This document shows positions 60,300 to 64,000 of a stretch of 64,000 bases of DNA, in pieces. The notes beneath the pieces were generated by a model, which was not told the origin of the DNA, searched no databases, and saw only the letters and a program-made list of their open reading frames with translations. Each line of letters starts with the position of its first letter. Position 1 is the first letter of the stretch. The position numbers were made by a program, and so were the translations under genes. The stretch comes from Sphingomonas phyllosphaerae (GTDB taxonomy: Bacteria > Pseudomonadota > Alphaproteobacteria > Sphingomonadales > Sphingomonadaceae), in assembly GCF_029623345.1 (NCBI RefSeq), contig NZ_JAPYKH010000005.1:62001-126000 (forward strand). The letters run 5' to 3'.

Positions 60300-61955
60300 T
60301 CATCGCCCCAGCCGCACCCGCAGCGACTCGCGCAGCGCCATCCGGCGTAGCTGCTTGTCGCTGACCGCAGGGCCGCTCCACCAGCCGTCCGCGTGCATCA
60401 CGCGCGCGGCGGTGACGAAGCGGCGGACGATCTCGTCGAACAGCGCCTCGCCCATGTCGAGGCTGAAGATCAGCCGCCCGGTCCCAACCCAGCTCAGCGC
60501 CAGCCCTTCGGCGCGGAGGTAATATTGCAGCATCCAATTGTAGCGCGACGGCCGCGTGTAGAGCACGGTCCAGATCGTCGACAGGTTGGCGACCGCGACC
60601 GGCAGGTCCTCAGCGGCGAGCGCGGCATTGAGCTGCGTGGCGCGCGCGTCCCACTTGGCATCGAGCCCGTCGTACAACGCCTGCATCGGGCGTGTCTCGA
60701 GCCGGCGCAGGAACGAGTCCATCGCCGCCATGACATAGGGATGCGCGTTGAAGGTGCCGCGCGCAAAGCAGATGTCGACGGGGCGGTCGTCGCGCCAGCG
60801 CTTCATCAGCGCGGCGCGTCCGGTCAGCACACCGACCGGCAGCCCGCCGCCCAGCGTCTTGCCCCAGGTGATCAGGTCGGGCGCGACCCCGACGCGGCGC
60901 AGCAGGCTGCCCGGCGCGAGCCGGAAGCCGACGAACACCTCGTCCGCGATCAGTACGATGTCGTTGGCGCGGCAGGTCTCAGCGAGGCGGTGGAGCCAGC
61001 GCGCATAGCCGTCGAGGTCGGTGCCGGCGCGGCGCGCGCTGTCGACCAGCTGGCTGTCCGACGGCGCGCCCGCGTTGGGATGGAGCGCCTGGAGCGGGTT
61101 GACCAGCACGCAGGCGATGTCCTTCCGGGAGGCGAGCACGCGCAGCGTCTCCTCGCTCATCTCGGCCAGCGTCAGCGTGTGGTCGGCGGGCACGGGGTTG
61201 CCGATGCCGGGCTGCACGTCACCCCACCAGCCGTGATAGGCGCCGGCGAAGCGCACCAGCCGGCGCTTGCCGGTGTGATAGCGCGCCAGCCGCACCGCCT
61301 GCATCACCGCCTCGGTGCCCGACATATGGAACGATACTTCGTCGTGCCCCGACAGCGCCCGCAGCCGGCGGACGTTGTCGGCCACGACCGGGGGGTAGGC
61401 GCCGAGCAGCGCTCCGAGCGGCTCGGCGGTGGCGACCGCCTCGCGCAGCGTCTCCTTGTAGAAATCGTTGCCGAACAGGTTGACGCCGTAGGAACCGGTG
61501 CAATCGATCAGCCGGTTGCCGTCGAGGTCGATCAGCCAGGCTCCCTCTGTCCGCGCGACGAAGGCGCCGACCGGCAGCTTGGCGCGTACCACCTCGGCGA
61601 AGGGGAAGGGGACGCGGTAGCGGCCGGTGAATTGCAGGTCGGAGAGGCCCGCGCGCGTCTCGGCGGTGAGCGCGAGCGTCTGCGGGAAGCGTGCGGCGTA
61701 AAGTTCGCTCAGCCGGCGGAAGCCGTCGCGCCGTCGCGCCGCGACCGCGTCGGCACAGCCGTCGGTGCGGAAGAAGCGTTCCTCCGGGTGGCTATAATAG
61801 GGAATCTGTCCTGCCACCCGCTTGGCTATGCGGACGTGCCCGCCAAGCGATGGGTGCTTGGCACGCGACAGCCGCAGCCGCTCGCGCCCCTTGCTGACCG
61901 CGAACAAGGTGGTGGCGACCGCGCCGGCCACCGCGACGAACGTCTTCTTCTCCAT
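60300..61955 (-). CDS. Membrane-anchored class III aminotransferase
   Basis: A 551-residue PLP enzyme of the glutamate-1-semialdehyde-aminotransferase-like branch. Residues about 6-20 form a hydrophobic N-terminal helix (FVAVAGAVATTLFAV) followed by a basic stretch, predicting attachment to the inner membrane with the enzyme in the cytoplasm. The core shows DCTGSYGVNLFGNDFY, SFHMSGTEAVMQAVRLAR, IADEVFVGFRLAPGS and the PLP lysine near 362 (TWGKTLGGGLPVG). An insert after the anchor (about 30-120) is not part of the usual fold. A membrane anchor is unusual in this family and suggests a lipid-linked substrate. It diverges from the phosphatidylserine decarboxylase gene. Confidence 0.85.
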   Translation of the reverse strand: MEKKTFVAVAGAVATTLFAVSKGRERLRLSRAKHPSLGGHVRIAKRVAGQIPYYSHPEERFFRTDGCADAVAARRRDGFRRLSELYAARFPQTLALTAETRAGLSDLQFTGRYRVPFPFAEVVRAKLPVGAFVARTEGAWLIDLDGNRLIDCTGSYGVNLFGNDFYKETLREAVATAEPLGALLGAYPPVVADNVRRLRALSGHDEVSFHMSGTEAVMQAVRLARYHTGKRRLVRFAGAYHGWWGDVQPGIGNPVPADHTLTLAEMSEETLRVLASRKDIACVLVNPLQALHPNAGAPSDSQLVDSARRAGTDLDGYARWLHRLAETCRANDIVLIADEVFVGFRLAPGSLLRRVGVAPDLITWGKTLGGGLPVGVLTGRAALMKRWRDDRPVDICFARGTFNAHPYVMAAMDSFLRRLETRPMQALYDGLDAKWDARATQLNAALAAEDLPVAVANLSTIWTVLYTRPSRYNWMLQYYLRAEGLALSWVGTGRLIFSLDMGEALFDEIVRRFVTAARVMHADGWWSGPAVSDKQLRRMALRESLRVRLGR

Positions 61956-61993
61956 GCCTCCCCACAGACCCTCACGATGACGCAGGTGTGACA

Positions 61994-62845
61994 ATGCGCT
62001 CGGCTTTCCTCCGCCTGCTGCTGCAGGAGGACCTCAACTTCCTGCTGACCAACCGCATCCCGCGGCGCTGGGCGACCAAACTGGTCGGCCGCATCGCCGC
62101 GATCGAGCATCCGCTGGTGGCGCGACCCGCGCTGGCGGCATGGCGCTTCTTCTCGGATGTCGATCTCTCCGATGCCGCCAGCACCGAGTTCCGCTCGCTG
62201 CGCGACGGCTTTATCCGCCGCCTGCGCTCCGGTGCGCGCGCCTATGACCGTGATCCGGCGACGCTGGCGAGCCCGTGCGACGCGATCCTCGGCGCGCACG
62301 GCCGGATCGAAGGGGACCGCGTCTATCAGGTCAAGGGCTTCCCCTACCGGCTGGGCGAGCTGGTGCCCGATCCTGCGCTGGTGGAGCGCTTTCGGGATGG
62401 CTGGTACGTGACGCTACGGCTCACCGCAGCGATGTATCACCGCTTCCACGCTCCCGCCGACTTGACGGTGGAGGGCGTGACCTATCTCTCGGGCGACTGC
62501 TGGAACGTCAACCCGATCGCGCTGCGGCGGATCGAGCAGCTGTTCTGCCGCAACGAGCGCGCGGTGATCCAGGCAAGCGCCGGCGGGCGGCCGCTGCTGC
62601 TGGTGCCGGTCGCGGCGATCCTGGTGGCGAGCATCCGGCTCGGCTTCCTCGACGTCGAGACCGTGCTGCGCGAGCAGGGCAGCGCACGCGTGGCCTGCGA
62701 CGCGCGCATCGGGAAGGGAGAGGAGATGGGCTGGTTCGAGCACGGCTCGACCATCCTGCTGTTCCTGCCGCCCGCGGCGCGGCTGCGCGACGGGCTGCGG
62801 CTCGGCGACACGATCCGCGCGGGGCAGGTGCTGGCGGATTGGTGA
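61994..62845 (+). CDS. Phosphatidylserine decarboxylase family protein
   Basis: A 283-residue pyruvoyl enzyme converting phosphatidylserine to phosphatidylethanolamine. Autocleavage occurs at the GST motif, here Gly251-Ser252 (FEHGSTILLF), giving a large beta chain and a small alpha chain with the pyruvoyl group. Asp96 (SPCDAILG) and His149 (AAMYHRFHAP) complete the processing triad. KGFPYRLGELV and CWNVNPIALRRIEQLFCRNERAV are family segments. ATG 61994 was chosen; GTG 61988 is two codons earlier. It lacks an obvious N-terminal signal. Confidence 0.88.
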   Translation: MRSAFLRLLLQEDLNFLLTNRIPRRWATKLVGRIAAIEHPLVARPALAAWRFFSDVDLSDAASTEFRSLRDGFIRRLRSGARAYDRDPATLASPCDAILGAHGRIEGDRVYQVKGFPYRLGELVPDPALVERFRDGWYVTLRLTAAMYHRFHAPADLTVEGVTYLSGDCWNVNPIALRRIEQLFCRNERAVIQASAGGRPLLLVPVAAILVASIRLGFLDVETVLREQGSARVACDARIGKGEEMGWFEHGSTILLFLPPAARLRDGLRLGDTIRAGQVLADW

Positions 62846-62886
62846 GGCGGGGGGCGGGTTGCCGCTTTAGCTTTTCCTGCTGGCGC

Positions 62887-62978
62887 CATCCTGAGCTCGT
62901 CTCAGGATCCACGGTGCCGCGTACCCAACGCCAAGGAGTGCGCGGATCGGTGGATCCTGAATTAAGTTCAGGATGACG
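62887..62978. repeat. Paired REP-like element (ATCCTGA...TCAGGAT)
   Basis: CATCCTGAGCTCGTCTCAGGAT (in part, 62887-62908) and GGATCCTGAATTAAGTTCAGG (in part, 62952-62972) are two hairpin units in facing orientation, with the ATGAC-type flank seen in other units. They lie between convergent psd-like and acs genes. Confidence 0.7.
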
Positions 62979-63017
62979 GAAAATAGTGAGAGGGAGGAGG
63001 GTAGCCCGCCCCCTCTC

Positions 63018-64000
63018 TCACCCGACCCGATCCGCCACCAGCGCGTCCACCACCGACGGGTCCGCCAGCGTTGAGGTGTCGCCCAGCGCGCCAAGGTCAT
63101 TCTCCGCGATCTTGCGCAGGATCCGGCGCATGATCTTGCCCGACCGCGTCTTGGGCAACCCGGGTGCGAACTGGAGCGCGTCCGGCGTGGCGATCGGTCC
63201 GATCTCCTCGCGCACCCATTGCCGCAGCGCCGCGCGCAGCTCGTCGGACGGCTCCTCGCCGGCGTTGAGCGTGACAAAGGCGTAGATGCCCTGGCCCTTC
63301 ACCTCGTGCGGCATGCCCACCACCGCCGCCTCGGCGACGCTGGCATGCGCCACGAGAGCGCTCTCCACCTCGGCGGTGCCCATGCGATGGCCGCTGACGT
63401 TGATCACGTCATCGACCCGGCCGGTGATCCAGTAATAGTCGTCCGCGTCGCGGCGGCAGCCGTCGCCGGTGAAATACTTTCCCGGGTAGGTGGTGAAATA
63501 AGTCTGGAAGAAGCGCTCGTGGTCGTTCCACACGGTCCGCATCTGCCCCGGCCAGCTGTCGATCAGGCAGAGGTTGCCCGCGGTCGTGCCCTCCAGCACC
63601 TTGCCCTCGGCGTCGACGATCTGCGGCTGGACGCCGGGCAGCGGCCTGGTCGCCGAACCGGGCTTGAGATCGGTGGCGTAGGGCAGCGGCGAGATCAGGA
63701 TGCCGCCGGTCTCGGTCTGCCACCACGTGTCCACCACGGGGCAGCGCGAATCGCCGACGACGCGATGGTACCAGTTCCACGCCTCGGGGTTGATCGGCTC
63801 GCCGACGCTGCCGAGCAGGCGCAGCGAGGCGCGGCTGTGGCGGGTCACCCACTGGTCGCCCTCGCGCATCAGCGCGCGGATCGCGGTGGGCGCGGTGTAG
63901 AGGATATTGACGCCGAGCCGGTCGACCGTCTCCCACAGCCGGCCATGGTCGGGGTAATTGGGCACGCCGTCGAACATCACCGTGGTAGCGCCATTGGCGA
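63018..64000 (-). CDS. acs: Acetyl-CoA synthetase, C-terminal part (5' end outside window)
   Basis: The frame is open to the right edge and encodes the last 327 residues of an AMP-forming acetate--CoA ligase. Visible motifs are the substrate-site [21 protein letters not shown], the A8 hinge [18 protein letters not shown] (in part) and the C-terminal acetylation-site motif [11 protein letters not shown], whose Lys is acetylated to control Acs in many bacteria. It activates acetate to acetyl-CoA, feeding the TCA cycle. The N-terminal ATP-binding half lies beyond the window. Confidence 0.96.
   Translation of the reverse strand, partial: ANGATTVMFDGVPNYPDHGRLWETVDRLGVNILYTAPTAIRALMREGDQWVTRHSRASLRLLGSVGEPINPEAWNWYHRVVGDSRCPVVDTWWQTETGGILISPLPYATDLKPGSATRPLPGVQPQIVDAEGKVLEGTTAGNLCLIDSWPGQMRTVWNDHERFFQTYFTTYPGKYFTGDGCRRDADDYYWITGRVDDVINVSGHRMGTAEVESALVAHASVAEAAVVGMPHEVKGQGIYAFVTLNAGEEPSDELRAALRQWVREEIGPIATPDALQFAPGLPKTRSGKIMRRILRKIAENDLGALGDTSTLADPSVVDALVADRVG

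Overview
This window looks like chromosomal DNA of a free-living alphaproteobacterium of the family Sphingomonadaceae, most likely Sphingomonas in the broad sense. It is GC-rich, and start/stop overlaps such as ATGA, GTGA and TGATG are common. The gene order trpGDC-moaC-moeA-lexA is of the alphaproteobacterial type, and lexA carries a GTTC-N7-GTTC SOS box. Flagellar genes of alphaproteobacterial type, an alphaproteobacterial PmtA-like methyltransferase and exosortase-A-type accessory genes fit the same assignment. No rRNA, tRNA, CRISPR array, prophage or intact insertion sequence was seen.

Layout. 2-400: end of a ROK-family fructokinase. 400-1030: a noncoding stretch with a good promoter, a small ORF and a strong 16-bp hairpin. 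1031-10403: a flagellar island (TPR protein, FliL-like protein, MotE-like, DUF6468-like, FliM, FliL diverging from FlgF, FlgG, FlgA, FlgH). 10688-11008: remnant of an L,D-transpeptidase. 11032-17659: GST, small membrane protein, gltA, gltX, comEC, lexA. 17718-28383: moeA, moaC, trpC, trpD, trpG, a secreted protein, trpE, ppiD, tpiA and an M17 aminopeptidase. 28461-32558: trxB, then an acyl carrier protein diverging from an acyl-CoA ligase/PLP decarboxylase pair of exosortase-A-associated type. 32712-37699: esterase, deoxyhypusine-synthase-like protein, ornithine decarboxylase, threonine dehydratase, small membrane protein. 38010-41229: an alpha/beta-hydrolase-like protein that has lost its nucleophile, then two overlapping cysteine desulfurases and a ferredoxin. 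41285-45162: small secreted protein, SRP RNA, opgG/opgD and opgH. 45230-49269: a small secreted protein and a stress-type group (two SDRs, a zinc alcohol dehydrogenase, an SRPBCC protein). 49524-58566: NAD synthase, a hybrid histidine kinase, an RcnB-like protein, a 2OG-Fe(II) oxygenase, heme A synthase, rplM-rpsI. 58855-62845: a lipid-related group (PmtA-like methyltransferase, Mpo1/DUF962-like membrane protein, membrane-anchored class III aminotransferase, phosphatidylserine decarboxylase). 63018-64000: end of acetyl-CoA synthetase.

How the genes work together. The flagellar genes supply parts of the switch, stator control, distal rod and L ring, but the set is incomplete here, so the rest must lie elsewhere. 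Ornithine decarboxylase and the deoxyhypusine-synthase-like protein form a plausible putrescine-to-homospermidine route; homospermidine is the polyamine typical of Sphingomonas in the strict sense. The paired cysteine desulfurases with a ferredoxin suggest a dedicated sulfur or Fe-S module. The 58.8-62.8 kb block combines phosphatidylethanolamine formation, its N-methylation, a protein resembling the yeast 2-hydroxy-fatty-acid dioxygenase Mpo1 and a membrane-anchored aminotransferase. It is the best candidate here for an undescribed pathway, in a lineage whose sphingolipids carry 2-hydroxymyristate. Between genes there are several classes of dispersed palindromic repeats, usually in facing pairs.
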